Below are positions 1 through 9,080 of a DNA stretch of 64,000 bases, piece after piece (positions within the stretch are counted from its first letter, which is position 1; each line of letters starts with the position of its first letter). A program made the translations under genes and the position numbers. The DNA lies in contig LUZA01000025.1 in NCBI GenBank assembly GCA_001603455.1, positions 19,009 through 83,008 of the forward strand, read 5' to 3'. The notes below the pieces were generated by a model that did not search any database, was not told the origin of the DNA, and saw nothing but the letters and a program-made list of their open reading frames with translations. The DNA is from Bacteroidales bacterium Bact_09 (GTDB lineage: Bacteria > Bacteroidota > Bacteroidia > Bacteroidales > UBA932).

Positions 1-1293
1 CATGGCGGCCGAGATCGATCCGTCTGTGGCTAGTTTTTTGCCCGATATGTCGATAACATAATATACTACAAAAAAGAGCATAGATACGATTACGGGAGTA
101 CCCAGTCCGCCTTTGCGGATGATCGCTCCCAGAGGTGCTCCAATGAAAAAGAAAATAAAACAGGCAAAGGCAACCGTGAATTTTCTGTACCATTCCACGT
201 TTGTCCTTCTCAGCGGCAAATGTATCTGTACCTCTTCTATCATGAAATTGTCCACCTGGTTTGACATCTGGTCCACTTTTCCTATAGCCCTGTTCAACAG
301 GTCCGGGTATTGCGGGTTTTCTTCAGGGACGGGTAACTGATCAATGGGGAAAATTTCCCGAAAATGTTGTTTATTAGCTGTATCCAGCTGCCGGGAATAA
401 TTCAGACCGCCAGCGACCAACAAGCGTTTAAGGAACTGAGTACGTGCTATGGAATAGAGCGAATCGAGCGAGTCGCGTCTGTGGCCAAGGCTGCTAAGTC
501 CCTGGGCCATCACATCACTTCCAAACCGGTCCCCGTCACGCCGCTGGAAGGCATAATTATTCAGTTCTATGATGATATCCTGTTTGTCGAACTTGATTCG
601 CTGCATGGCAAAGGAAGTATCTGACGAAGATTTCCTTTCACCTTCTTCGTAAGTCTCGCCGCTAAAAAGGGTAAAGATGATGTTTTTTTTGTCTTCGGTA
701 AGCCTGACAGCGCCAGAATCGGCAAGTGTTACATTGTTGTTTCCCCTATTGGAACTATGGTTGTATACCATAACATCATACAACATGTCGGTATTGTTGT
801 CCCTCTTTTCAACCCTCAGGCTGTAATTATCTATTCCGTTATAAAAGATACCTGTGGGAATACGAATCTCTTCTTTGGTCCGGGAAATGTCGTCGCGTAA
901 AGCAAAAATGTTTTTGTGAGCCAGCGGCATCAGGTTATTGGCAGCTAAGAACGCGGCAACGGAGATGATTATTGACAGGATAATGAGCGGACGCATAATA
1001 CGTTGAAGGGGTATCCCGGCGGCTTTCATGGCCAGCAGTTCATTGAATTCCCCCAGGTTTCCCATGGTCATGATCGATGCCAGCAGGGTAGCCAGGGGAA
1101 GTGCCATGGGGATCACCGTACAGGTGCCCCAGAAAAGAAACTCCAGAATCACCTTCAGTCCAAGCCCTTTTCCGACCAGTTCGTCAATATATACCCACAA
1201 GAACTGCAATACAAGTACAAAAAGAACGATGAAGATCGTCAGAAACAAGGGGCCCAGAAAAGAACGGACCAGAAAACGGTCAAATATTTTCAC
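1..1293 (-). CDS. LptF/LptG-type lipopolysaccharide export permease, C-terminus cut by window edge
   Basis: Inner-membrane permease of the YjgP/YjgQ (LptF/LptG) family, which with LptB powers LPS transfer to the periplasmic bridge. The minus strand is open from 1293 to base 1, 431 codons without a stop, so the C-terminus lies outside. I read a GTG start (1293-1291) giving MKIFDRFLVRSFLGPLFLTI. Residues ~8-30 are the first transmembrane helix. The family signature around GNLGEFNELLAMKAAGIPLQ follows at ~75-97, then a second hydrophobic segment, a long polar periplasmic domain (~125-370), and two more hydrophobic segments near the edge. An ATG at 1303 is out of frame and stops after seven codons. 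The start lies 12 bases after the alaS stop, so the two are probably co-transcribed. LptF and LptG cannot be told apart here. Confidence 0.85.
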   Translation of the reverse strand, partial: MKIFDRFLVRSFLGPLFLTIFIVLFVLVLQFLWVYIDELVGKGLGLKVILEFLFWGTCTVIPMALPLATLLASIMTMGNLGEFNELLAMKAAGIPLQRIMRPLIILSIIISVAAFLAANNLMPLAHKNIFALRDDISRTKEEIRIPTGIFYNGIDNYSLRVEKRDNNTDMLYDVMVYNHSSNRGNNNVTLADSGAVRLTEDKKNIIFTLFSGETYEEGERKSSSDTSFAMQRIKFDKQDIIIELNNYAFQRRDGDRFGSDVMAQGLSSLGHRRDSLDSLYSIARTQFLKRLLVAGGLNYSRQLDTANKQHFREIFPIDQLPVPEENPQYPDLLNRAIGKVDQMSNQVDNFMIEEVQIHLPLRRTNVEWYRKFTVAFACFIFFFIGAPLGAIIRKGGLGTPVIVSMLFFVVYYVIDISGKKLATDGSISAAM

Positions 1294-1304
1294 CGGCGGT
1301 CATT

Positions 1305-3926
1305 TTAAGGGTTTTTCAATGCATCGGCAATAGTATCCAGAGCGGCCTGAAGACCTTCCGGGTTTTTGCCTCCCGCAGTTGCGTAAAAATCTTGACCTCC
1401 GCCGCCGCCGCCAATATGGCGGGATGCCTTACGGACAATCCCGGCTGCGTTCAGCCCTGCCTCTACAAGGTCAGGTGAAAGGAGCAGGGTCAGATTGGCT
1501 TTGCCGTTGTGTTCAAACGCAGCGGCAAAGGCCATATTGCCGTGATCCGTGTCGCGGAATGAGAAAGCCAGGTCTTTCACCATCTCGGGCATGTATATAC
1601 CGCGTAAAGATACAAATTGGATGCCGTTCAGATCTTTCCGCTGTTCCCACAGTGATTTACGCAGGGCGGCTGCTCTCTCGCGCATGTTCTGCTCCAACGC
1701 CTTGCGCAGTTCATCGTTTTCCCTGATCAATTTCTGCAACGAGGTAATAACGTCCGGATGATCGTTCATCATGCTCCTGACTCCGGCAAGGATTGTTTCC
1801 ATTTCTTCTATTTTCCGTTCTACGGCAAGACCCGTGACAGCCTCTATTCTTCTTACACCCGCTGCAATGGCCCCTTCGCTAACGATTTTGAATATCCCGA
1901 TATTTCCGGTGGCAGAAGTATGCGTACCACCACACAATTCAACGGAATCGCCAAAGCGGATAACCCGTACCTTATTCCCGTATTTTTCTCCGAACAAAGC
2001 CATGGCACCCATCTGCCTGGCTTCATCCAGAGGTACATCCTGCAGGGTTTGCCGGGTGATGTTGTCCCGTATGAGGCGATTGACCAGGCGTTCTGTATTC
2101 CTGATCTCTTCCGGTTCAAGTCTGGCATAATGGGAGAAATCAAATCTCAGTCCTTCGGCAGAAACATGCGAACCTTTTTGTTCTATATGAAGACCCAGGA
2201 CCTGCCTGAGGGCATAGTGCAGCAGGTGTGTTGCCGTATGGTTGTTGGTAATGGCCTGGCGACGTTCCTGGTCAACGATGGCACAGAACTCGGTCTCTGG
2301 GTTTTCCGGGGCTTTTGCCGCAATATGAAGGATCAGGTTGTTCTCCTTAACGGTATCTGTGATGTATATCTTTTCTCCCTGTGGATTTTCCAGATAGCCT
2401 TTATCTCCGGTTTGACCCCCGCTCTCGGCATAAAAAGGTGTCTGATCCAGCACGATCTGGTAAAATTCTCGGTTTTTTGATTTTACTTTCCTGTAACGAG
2501 TTATCCTCGCATAGGCCATTGTGGTTTCATATCCAAGAAAAACCGGCTGGATGAACGGTCTTATTTCCACCCAATCTCCTTCTTTTGCCTGGGTCGCTTT
2601 CCTGGCTCTGTCTTTTTGCGCCTGTAACTCTTCTTCGAATTCGGCAATATTTACCTGAAGTCCTTTTTCTTTTGCCATCAGGATCGTTAAATCCAGCGGG
2701 AATCCATAGGTGTCGTAAAGCAGGAATGCGTCTTTACCGCTGAACTCTTTCAGCGTTTTATCCTGGGTGAAGTAATCGAACAGATGGACCCCTTTTTCCA
2801 GGGCTCGCAGGAATGCCTCTTCTTCCTGGCGAATAATGTTTTGGATGAGTTCCCGCTGCCGGTCCAGTTCCGGGAAGGCTTCTCCCATTTCCTTTATCAG
2901 TGCGGGGACCAAATCACACAGGAATGGTTTGTCAAATTCCAGGAAGGTGTATCCGTAACGAACCGCCCGGCGGATAATACGCCGTATAACGTATCCGGCT
3001 TTAACATTGGAGGGAAGCTGGCCATCCGCAATCGAGAAACAAATGGCCCTGAGATGGTCTGCCACAACACGCATAGCTATGTCCACCTGCTTGTCCTTTC
3101 CGTATTCCTTGTGGCATAACCGGCTAATGGCACAGATCAGATTCTGGAACAGGTCCGTATCGTAATTGCTGTATTTACCCTGAATGGCCATACACAACCG
3201 TTCCAATCCCATACCGGTATCGACATGCTTTTGTGGAAGCATGGCCAGTGTCCCGTCAGCTTTACGGTTAAATTGTATGAAGACAAGGTTCCAGATTTCC
3301 ACAACCAGGGGGTGGCCTGTGTTGACAAGGTACACTCCTGGCACTTGCGCACGGTCCCCGGGAGCCCTCAGATCAACATGGATTTCGCTGCATGGTCCGC
3401 ATGGTCCGGTTTCTCCCATTTCCCAAAAATTGTCTTTTTTATTTCCCGGGATGATCCTTTCCGGAGGCAGGAATCGTTCCCAGATAGCACGAGATTCTTC
3501 ATCGGGATCAAGCTGTTCTTCCTCAGCTCCCTCAAAGACAGTGGCATAAAGACGATCTGCATCGAGTTTAAAAACCTGATGAAGCAGCTCCCAGGCCCAG
3601 GCGATAGCTTCTTTCTTGAAATAGTCCCCGAAACTCCAGTTGCCCAGCATCTCGAACATTGTGTGATGGTAGGTGTCGTGTCCGACTTCTTCCAGATCAT
3701 TGTGCTTTCCGCTCACCCTCAGGCATTTTTGCGTGTTGGCCACGCGTTTGTATGCAGCGGGTTCATTTCCCAGAAACCAGTCCTTGAACTGGTTCATTCC
3801 TGCATTTGTGAACATGAGTGTGGGGTCGTTCTTAATAACCATAGGGGCCGAAGGCACAATGGTATGACCCTTTTTTTCAAAGAATTCCAAAAAAGTCTTC
3901 CTGATATCGCCAGATGTCATTTTCAA
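1305..3926 (-). CDS. alaS: Alanyl-tRNA synthetase
   Basis: Charges tRNA(Ala) with alanine in the cytosol. The 873 residues match the usual bacterial length. The class II catalytic core is N-terminal (TFLEFFEKKGHTIVPSAP, then LMFTNAGMNQFKDWFLG). The editing domain carries the zinc-site motifs HTATHLLH and CGGTH. The C-terminal C-Ala domain ends in a glycine-rich stretch (IGGGGGGQDFYATAGGK). All key motifs are present. A -7 promoter element lies 14 bases upstream at 3940-3947. The LptF/G-type gene follows 12 bases downstream on the same strand. Confidence 0.98.
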   Translation of the reverse strand: MKMTSGDIRKTFLEFFEKKGHTIVPSAPMVIKNDPTLMFTNAGMNQFKDWFLGNEPAAYKRVANTQKCLRVSGKHNDLEEVGHDTYHHTMFEMLGNWSFGDYFKKEAIAWAWELLHQVFKLDADRLYATVFEGAEEEQLDPDEESRAIWERFLPPERIIPGNKKDNFWEMGETGPCGPCSEIHVDLRAPGDRAQVPGVYLVNTGHPLVVEIWNLVFIQFNRKADGTLAMLPQKHVDTGMGLERLCMAIQGKYSNYDTDLFQNLICAISRLCHKEYGKDKQVDIAMRVVADHLRAICFSIADGQLPSNVKAGYVIRRIIRRAVRYGYTFLEFDKPFLCDLVPALIKEMGEAFPELDRQRELIQNIIRQEEEAFLRALEKGVHLFDYFTQDKTLKEFSGKDAFLLYDTYGFPLDLTILMAKEKGLQVNIAEFEEELQAQKDRARKATQAKEGDWVEIRPFIQPVFLGYETTMAYARITRYRKVKSKNREFYQIVLDQTPFYAESGGQTGDKGYLENPQGEKIYITDTVKENNLILHIAAKAPENPETEFCAIVDQERRQAITNNHTATHLLHYALRQVLGLHIEQKGSHVSAEGLRFDFSHYARLEPEEIRNTERLVNRLIRDNITRQTLQDVPLDEARQMGAMALFGEKYGNKVRVIRFGDSVELCGGTHTSATGNIGIFKIVSEGAIAAGVRRIEAVTGLAVERKIEEMETILAGVRSMMNDHPDVITSLQKLIRENDELRKALEQNMRERAAALRKSLWEQRKDLNGIQFVSLRGIYMPEMVKDLAFSFRDTDHGNMAFAAAFEHNGKANLTLLLSPDLVEAGLNAAGIVRKASRHIGGGGGGQDFYATAGGKNPEGLQAALDTIADALKNP

Positions 3927-3939
3927 TAATATTAACAGG

Positions 3940-3947
3940 CAAATATA
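3940..3947 (-). promoter_or_regulatory. Bacteroidota -7 element for alaS
   Basis: On the minus strand this reads TATATTTG, a full match to TAnnTTTG, followed by CC. It sits 14 bases before the alaS ATG. No clear -33 TTG is seen at 19 bases spacing. Confidence 0.6.
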
Positions 3948-3968
3948 CCGCTTTTTACTAAAAATATT

Positions 3969-3976
3969 TATCTTTG
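3969..3976 (+). promoter_or_regulatory. Bacteroidota -7 element for the long plus-strand run
   Basis: TATCTTTG followed by CA, a full match to TAnnTTTG. It lies 27 bases before the chosen ATG at 4004 and is divergent to the alaS promoter. It argues against the longer TTG start at 3974, which would overlap the promoter. Confidence 0.65.
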
Positions 3977-4003
3977 CATGTTAATCACCTGTTAACAACT
4001 TTA

Positions 4004-4969
4004 ATGGAGGGAAGAAAAAAATACAAATACAATCCGGAAACACTGTCCTACGAACTGCAAAGACCCACATTGCGTTTTTATTTATTACGGATTTTGATCA
4101 TTCTGCCCGTAAGCCTGATTGTAGCTTTGGGTTATTATATGCTTTATACGGAAGGGTTGAAACTCAAAACTCCCAGGACTGCCAGACTGGAAAGAGAATA
4201 TAACAATGCAAAATCAGGTCTTGAGTTGCTCAATAAACAGATAGCACAATCCGAAAAGAGACTGGAAAACCTGCAGCTCAGGGATAACAGTATCTACAGG
4301 AATATCTTTGGGATGGAACAAATACCTCCCGAGGTCAGAAATGCCGGCTTTGGCGGGTCCAATAGATATCCTTACCTGGAATATGCCGATAATTCAAAAT
4401 TATTGATGACAACGGCTTTGAATTTCGATAAGATCATGAAAAAGGCTTATATTCAGTCCAGATCCTTTGACGATGTGGAACGCGTTGCCGGACAGGTTGG
4501 AGAAGTCGCCAAGTGCATTCCTTCTATTTTACCCATTCCCGAAGACACCAGGAATTTCAGATGGTCGGGTGCCTTTGGATACAGAAAAGATCCCATATAC
4601 GGGGACATCAGGATGCACGAAGGGATCGATCTGACAGGGGCTCCCAATTCCCCGGTGTATGCCACAGGAGACGGGAAAATTGAATCTATCCGTTACGAAT
4701 ACAACGGGTACGGTCGTTATATCCTCGTAGACCATGGCTTTGGGTACAAGACACGTTATGCTCACCTGAACGATGCCCTGGTATATGAAGGGCAGCTTGT
4801 TAAACGCGGAGAACGGATAGGCTTGCTGGGATCGACGGGTAAATCTACGGGTCCCCATGTACATTACGAGGTGATCTATATGGGACGTCCCGTCAATCCT
4901 TATAATTATTTTAACAACAACATCGCAAGTAACGATTACCATGCGGTGATCCTGGGCGGACGCCAATAA
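4004..4969 (+). CDS. M23 (LytM-type) peptidase, membrane anchored, first of a tandem pair
   Basis: Peptidoglycan endopeptidase of family M23, predicted to be anchored in the inner membrane facing the periplasm. After a basic cytoplasmic tail, residues ~23-43 form one transmembrane helix. A coiled-coil-like stretch follows (~55-95), and the LytM domain lies in the C-terminal half. Zinc-site motifs are complete: HEGID (HxxxD), YAHL and HVH. The ORF can be extended to a TTG at 3974, but the ATG at 4004 is preferred because it avoids the -7 promoter and matches its paralogue's N-terminus. The next gene, a paralogue with the same layout, begins 9 bases downstream. Confidence 0.9.
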   Translation: MEGRKKYKYNPETLSYELQRPTLRFYLLRILIILPVSLIVALGYYMLYTEGLKLKTPRTARLEREYNNAKSGLELLNKQIAQSEKRLENLQLRDNSIYRNIFGMEQIPPEVRNAGFGGSNRYPYLEYADNSKLLMTTALNFDKIMKKAYIQSRSFDDVERVAGQVGEVAKCIPSILPIPEDTRNFRWSGAFGYRKDPIYGDIRMHEGIDLTGAPNSPVYATGDGKIESIRYEYNGYGRYILVDHGFGYKTRYAHLNDALVYEGQLVKRGERIGLLGSTGKSTGPHVHYEVIYMGRPVNPYNYFNNNIASNDYHAVILGGRQ

Positions 4970-4978
4970 CTTCTGAAA

Positions 4979-5935
4979 ATGAACCGTTATCAGTTCAATG
5001 AGGAAAAATTGGAATTCACCAGAGTGCGTCCTGATTTCAAAACGGTATTAAAGCGCATCTTTTGGGTATTCCTGGGCAGCATTGGCCTTGCCCTTGTTTA
5101 TTATTTAATATTCGGAATGTTTATTTTTTCTCCTGCAGAAAGAAATCTTGTCAGGGAAACACAGTTGATGCAGAGCGAATACGAACGGCTGAGCCGTGAG
5201 ATGAATAATCTGAATAGGGTTATTGAAGAGCTTGATATGCGGGACCGCAGCATCTATGGAACGGTACTCCATTCCACCCCGCTGGAATTGACAGAAGAGA
5301 CAGATATCACACATTACCGCATACTTATGGAAGATCCGTCATTTGCCCTTGCTTATCATGCCGATTCTGTCATAACGGGTCTGGAACGTCGGGCTGCATT
5401 GGTTACCAGGGCCCTTTACATGGCTGCCAACCAGGTATATGGCAAATTGGACAGTCTGAAATATCTCCCGGCCGCTTTTCCCTTGAGGAATCCTTCCATG
5501 GAAGCCATGGGTGCTACCACAGGGCGGTGCATACATCCTTTTTACAAAATACCTATAGATCATGAAGGAATGGACTTTTTGGTGGGGTTGGGCACTGATG
5601 TACTGGCTACGGCAGACGGCCAGGTGATCAGTGTATCGCGTTCGGCAAGAGGACAGGGGAATGTAGTGGAGATAGCGCACCCATACAGGGGTTATACCAC
5701 TGTATATGCCCACTTAAGCGATATGTTCGTTAGAAAAGGACAGCTTGTAACAAGGGGTATGGCCATAGCCCGTGTGGGATCTACCGGAATGTCTTTCATG
5801 CCGCACCTGCATTATGAAGTCAGGCAATATGGCCAGGTAAGGGATCCGGTGCATTACTACTTTATGGAAGTTATGCCGCGGGAATACCATCAGATCATGC
5901 TGACGGCATACAATACAGGTCAATCATTAGATTAG
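4979..5935 (+). CDS. M23 (LytM-type) peptidase, second of a tandem pair
   Basis: Same architecture as its upstream neighbour: a short basic N-terminus with the same YxFNEEKLEF-like opening, one transmembrane helix (~24-48), a helical linker with a DMRDRSIYG motif also found upstream (LRDNSIYR), and a C-terminal LytM domain. HxxxD (HEGMD), YAHL and HLH are all present, so it looks catalytically competent. 318 residues. The shared N-terminal and linker motifs show that the two arose by tandem duplication but have diverged widely. It precedes the MerR-type gene by 6 bases in the same operon. Whether the two cut different bonds cannot be read from sequence. Confidence 0.9.
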   Translation: MNRYQFNEEKLEFTRVRPDFKTVLKRIFWVFLGSIGLALVYYLIFGMFIFSPAERNLVRETQLMQSEYERLSREMNNLNRVIEELDMRDRSIYGTVLHSTPLELTEETDITHYRILMEDPSFALAYHADSVITGLERRAALVTRALYMAANQVYGKLDSLKYLPAAFPLRNPSMEAMGATTGRCIHPFYKIPIDHEGMDFLVGLGTDVLATADGQVISVSRSARGQGNVVEIAHPYRGYTTVYAHLSDMFVRKGQLVTRGMAIARVGSTGMSFMPHLHYEVRQYGQVRDPVHYYFMEVMPREYHQIMLTAYNTGQSLD

Positions 5936-5941
5936 CAGGAT

Positions 5942-6262
5942 ATGGAAAAATTGTACTATACCATTGGTGAAGTGGCCGAAATGTTAGGAGAAAGTACCTC
6001 TCTGATCCGGTTCTGGTCTACCACGTTTAGTGAATTCATCAAACCGGTGCGCAACAAAAAAGGAAACCGTCTTTTTACAGCAGAAGATGTGGCTAATTAC
6101 AAGATCATTCATCATCTTGTTAAAGACAGGGGCATGACACTGGAAGGAGCCAGAAAGCGGATGCATGATAACAAGGAAGGGGAGGACAGAACGGTTGACA
6201 TCATCGCTTCGCTCAACAGAATCAAATCTCAACTGGTGGAAATCAGGGATATGATAGGATGA
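5942..6262 (+). CDS. MerR-family DNA-binding protein
   Basis: A 106-residue winged-helix protein. It has the MerR recognition region near the N-terminus (YTIGEVAEMLGESTSLIRFW), then the wing (NKKGNRLFTAEDVANYK), then a helical region that may be a short dimerisation helix. There are no cysteines for metal sensing and no ligand-binding domain, so its signal is unknown. Its stop overlaps the next start (ATGA at 6259), showing translational coupling with the Nif3-like gene. The order M23-MerR-Nif3-zinc ribbon recurs in Bacteroidales from general knowledge. Confidence 0.85.
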   Translation: MEKLYYTIGEVAEMLGESTSLIRFWSTTFSEFIKPVRNKKGNRLFTAEDVANYKIIHHLVKDRGMTLEGARKRMHDNKEGEDRTVDIIASLNRIKSQLVEIRDMIG

Positions 6263-7059
6263 AACTCAGGGTGGCAGATATTATTCAGGTCCTGGAACAA
6301 TGGGCCCCTTCGCGGTTGCAGGAAGAATGGGACAATTCGGGACTTTGTATCGGGAACCCGCTGACTCCGGTCAGGGGTGTTCTGGTTTGTCTTGACTGTA
6401 CTCCGGAAGTGATAGAAGAAGCTGTTGCAGGTGGCCTGAACATGATAGTATCACATCACCCGCTGATCTTCAAAGGATTGAAACATTTACGGGAGGAAAC
6501 ACCGGTGGAACAGTCCGTAGCCCTGGCCGTGCGGAGCAATATGGTGGTGTATTCCATGCATACCAATGCCGACAAGATCATGGACGGGGTCAGCGGAGCC
6601 ATGGCACGGGCGCTGGAACTTCAAAACGTTTCCATTTTAGCTCCCGATCCAGGCTGCCATTCAGATCCCAGTACCTGTGGATTGGGAGTTGTGGGGGACC
6701 TGCCCCGAGCAATGGCTACGGAGGATTTTTTCACCCTTCTTAAAAAAGCCTTTTTCCTGGAACACTTCAAAGCTTCTGTTGCTTTTCATTCCCGCATTTC
6801 AAGAGTGGCTCTTTGCGGGGGAAGCGGATCTTCTCTTATTCCTTCTGCATTAGGCTCGGAAGCCCAGGTGTTTGTTAGTGCCGACTTTAGTTATCATGCT
6901 TATTTTGAAACAGTTCCACATATGATGCTGGTCGATATTGGGCATTATGAATCAGAAGCGGGTATCCAGGATCAGATCTGCAAGGAGCTTAGAAAAAAAT
7001 TCCCTACCTTTGCCGTCCGCAAAACACAGATCCACACCAATCCCATCCGATATTATTAA
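6259..7059 (+). CDS. Nif3-like dinuclear metal centre protein (YbgI/YqfO family)
   Basis: Member of the conserved Nif3/YbgI family, ring-shaped oligomers with a two-metal site and often annotated as GTP cyclohydrolase I type 2; the biological role is unsettled. Metal-ligand motifs are visible: SHHPLIFKGLK (two His), MHTNAD, and the C-terminal DIGHYESEAG. At 266 residues it is the short form, without the central PII-like insert of ~365-residue homologues. It overlaps the MerR-type gene by 4 bases and is followed after 15 bases by the zinc-ribbon gene, an arrangement that suggests shared function or expression. Confidence 0.92.
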   Translation: MKLRVADIIQVLEQWAPSRLQEEWDNSGLCIGNPLTPVRGVLVCLDCTPEVIEEAVAGGLNMIVSHHPLIFKGLKHLREETPVEQSVALAVRSNMVVYSMHTNADKIMDGVSGAMARALELQNVSILAPDPGCHSDPSTCGLGVVGDLPRAMATEDFFTLLKKAFFLEHFKASVAFHSRISRVALCGGSGSSLIPSALGSEAQVFVSADFSYHAYFETVPHMMLVDIGHYESEAGIQDQICKELRKKFPTFAVRKTQIHTNPIRYY

Positions 7060-7074
7060 ATTATCAATTATATT

Positions 7075-7878
7075 ATGACAAAGAAAACGACAAAGACAGC
7101 CGGGACCGAAGCCGGATCATTTACTGCATTGCAAAAAGCCGAGCAGGAAGGCACGCTGACCATGGAGGATAAATTGCGTCTTCTTTTTCAACTTCAGGCA
7201 ACCGATTCACAGATAGACAAAATACATCTGCTTCGCGGCGAGCTTCCCCTGGAAGTTCAGGACCTTGAGGATGATATCAAAGGCCTGGCGACCAGGATGG
7301 AAAATTTGCAGAAAGAGATCCGTGATATTGAAAAAGACATTGCTTTCCGCAGGATCGATGCCGATAATGCGCGCGGCATGGTGACCAAGTATGAGGTTCA
7401 GCAGGCAAATGTAAAGAACAGCCGGGAATTTGATTCCCTGTCCAAAGAGATCGAAAATCAGAAACTGGATGCTGAACTGGCCGAAAAATATATTCGCGAA
7501 TTTTCACTTCTGCTCAAAGACAGGAAAGAGGCCCTGGAACATGCAAAGGAGGCTTACAAAGAAAGGCAGAAAGACCTGGAAGCCAAGAAAAAAGAACTGA
7601 AAAATATCATAAGCGAGACGGCCAGGGAAGAAGAAACCCTGCTTCGCAAAGAGGAACAGATACAATTGCAGATTGATGCACGTGTGCTTTCTGCTTATCA
7701 TAAAGTCAGGAACAACGCGCGCAATGGACTGGCGGTGGTGACCGTCAAGCGTGATGCCTGCGGCGGGTGTTTCAATAAAATACCGCCACAGCGCCAACTT
7801 GATATCAAGATGAGCAAGAAGATCATCGTATGCGAATATTGCGGACGTATTTTGGTTGACCCTGCATTTGAAGAATAG
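7075..7878 (+). CDS. C4-type zinc-ribbon protein with long coiled coil (DUF164/CT398-like)
   Basis: 267 residues. A low-complexity Lys/Thr-rich N-terminus (~1-20) is followed by a long heptad-rich coiled coil (~40-205), then a C-terminal zinc ribbon with two CxxC pairs (CGGC and CEYC) spaced by ~20 residues and the family motif NKIPPQ. Proteins of this family are cytosolic and are proposed to act as nucleic-acid or protein scaffolds; no enzyme activity is evident. It lies in the alaS-proximal operon between the Nif3-like and aminotransferase genes. Its 3' end overlaps the start region of the aminotransferase. Confidence 0.9.
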   Translation: MTKKTTKTAGTEAGSFTALQKAEQEGTLTMEDKLRLLFQLQATDSQIDKIHLLRGELPLEVQDLEDDIKGLATRMENLQKEIRDIEKDIAFRRIDADNARGMVTKYEVQQANVKNSREFDSLSKEIENQKLDAELAEKYIREFSLLLKDRKEALEHAKEAYKERQKDLEAKKKELKNIISETAREEETLLRKEEQIQLQIDARVLSAYHKVRNNARNGLAVVTVKRDACGGCFNKIPPQRQLDIKMSKKIIVCEYCGRILVDPAFEE

Positions 7879-9067
7879 ACCTACCATACGCGAACAGTTT
7901 TTTACCTGTCTGGGACAGACATCCCCCTCTCCATTAGGTATTGAAATACAAAAAGCGGAGGGGGTATTTCTTCTGTCGCCGGAAGGCAAACGTTATATTG
8001 ACCTGATATCCGGTGTTTCTGTAAGCAATGTAGGGCATTCCCGTGAGGAAGTCGTCCGGGCCATAAGGGAACAAGCCGGAAATTATTTACACTTAATGGT
8101 CTATGGCGAAGTGATCCAGACACCACAGGTTCTTTTGGCCTCCTTGCTGACAGAACAACTTCCGACATCCCTAAATTCCGTTTATTTTGTGAATTCCGGA
8201 TCGGAGGCGAACGAAGCAGCCCTCAAACTGTGCAAGCGTATTACGGGACGTCCGAAGATTATTTGTTTCCGGAATGCGTACCATGGTAGTACACATGGTG
8301 CCCTGAGTGTAATGGGGGATGAATCGTTCAGAAGGTCGTTCAGACCTTTACTGCCCGCAGTCACTGCCATACGTTTTAATTCCATGGAGGATCTTGAGCT
8401 CATAGATCACGATACAGCTTGTGTTATAGCGGAACCTATACAGGCCGAAGCCGGGGTTCGCCTGCCTGATGCAGATTTCTTGCAATTGCTCCGAAAACGT
8501 TGTAACGATACGGGAACTTTGCTTATCTTTGATGAGATCCAGACTGGATTTGGCCGCACGGGAAGCCTTTTTGCCATGCAAAAGTATGGCGTAACGCCAG
8601 ATATGGTTACGCTGGCCAAGGCTTTGGGAGGGGGCATGCCCCTGGGGGCGCTGGTCTGTGCCAGGGAATTGATGGATGCCTGGAAATCAGACCCCGTACT
8701 GGGGCATATAACCACCTTTGGAGGACATCCTGTCTGTTGTGCCGCCGGTCTGGCCGCTTTGCAGGTATTGTTAAAGGAAGGGTGGACAGAGAAAGTCCTT
8801 GAAAAATCCATTTTTCTTAAAGACATGCTGTCGAAACACCCCGGGGTGCTTGAAATAAGGGGCCAGGGATTGTTGCTTGCCGTAGAGTTGGGATCTTCCG
8901 GTAAAGTTCAGAGGATCATACGTCTGCTGTTGGAAGAGGGTGCCATGGCGGACTGGTTTTTGTTTTGTGATACGGCTTTCCGCATTGCACCACCGTTATG
9001 CATTAGCGATCAGGAATTGGAATTGACAGTCCGGATAATCACAAGGGCTCTGGACAGATTGAAATAA
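7868..9067 (+). CDS. Class III PLP-dependent aminotransferase
   Basis: Fold-type I aminotransferase of the acetylornithine/ornithine/4-aminobutyrate group. Family motifs: VNSGSEANEAALKL (PLP phosphate region), FRNAYHGSTHGALS, VIAEPIQAEAGV, LIFDEIQTGFGRTG, and the PLP lysine in LAKALGGGMPLG. About 400 residues, normal length. No ATG is available. TTG at 7868 gives MKNRPTIREQFF, which starts where homologues usually start; an in-frame TTG at 7856 would add four residues. Either start overlaps the previous gene. The substrate is not determined by sequence: acetylornithine and GABA-type enzymes share these motifs, and no arginine or polyamine genes are adjacent. Confidence 0.88.
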   Translation: MKNRPTIREQFFTCLGQTSPSPLGIEIQKAEGVFLLSPEGKRYIDLISGVSVSNVGHSREEVVRAIREQAGNYLHLMVYGEVIQTPQVLLASLLTEQLPTSLNSVYFVNSGSEANEAALKLCKRITGRPKIICFRNAYHGSTHGALSVMGDESFRRSFRPLLPAVTAIRFNSMEDLELIDHDTACVIAEPIQAEAGVRLPDADFLQLLRKRCNDTGTLLIFDEIQTGFGRTGSLFAMQKYGVTPDMVTLAKALGGGMPLGALVCARELMDAWKSDPVLGHITTFGGHPVCCAAGLAALQVLLKEGWTEKVLEKSIFLKDMLSKHPGVLEIRGQGLLLAVELGSSGKVQRIIRLLLEEGAMADWFLFCDTAFRIAPPLCISDQELELTVRIITRALDRLK

Positions 9068-9074
9068 AAGGAGA
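9066..9074 (+). promoter_or_regulatory. Shine-Dalgarno site of dnaB
   Basis: AAAAGGAGA ending 6 bases before the dnaB ATG. Strong SD sites are uncommon in Bacteroidota, so it is worth recording. It overlaps the aminotransferase stop. Confidence 0.6.
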
Positions 9075-9080
9075 TATATT

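Noticed and set aside
364-624. Plus-strand ORF of 86 codons near the left edge
   Set aside because: Opposite the open LptF/LptG-type frame, which shows family motifs throughout.
1758-2480. Plus-strand ORF of 240 codons inside alaS
   Set aside because: Antisense to a fully conserved alaS frame, with no promoter and a composition typical of a complementary shadow.
3225-3929. Plus-strand ORF of 234 codons opposite the alaS N-terminus
   Set aside because: Antisense to the catalytic core of alaS; the residues mirror its codons and match no family.
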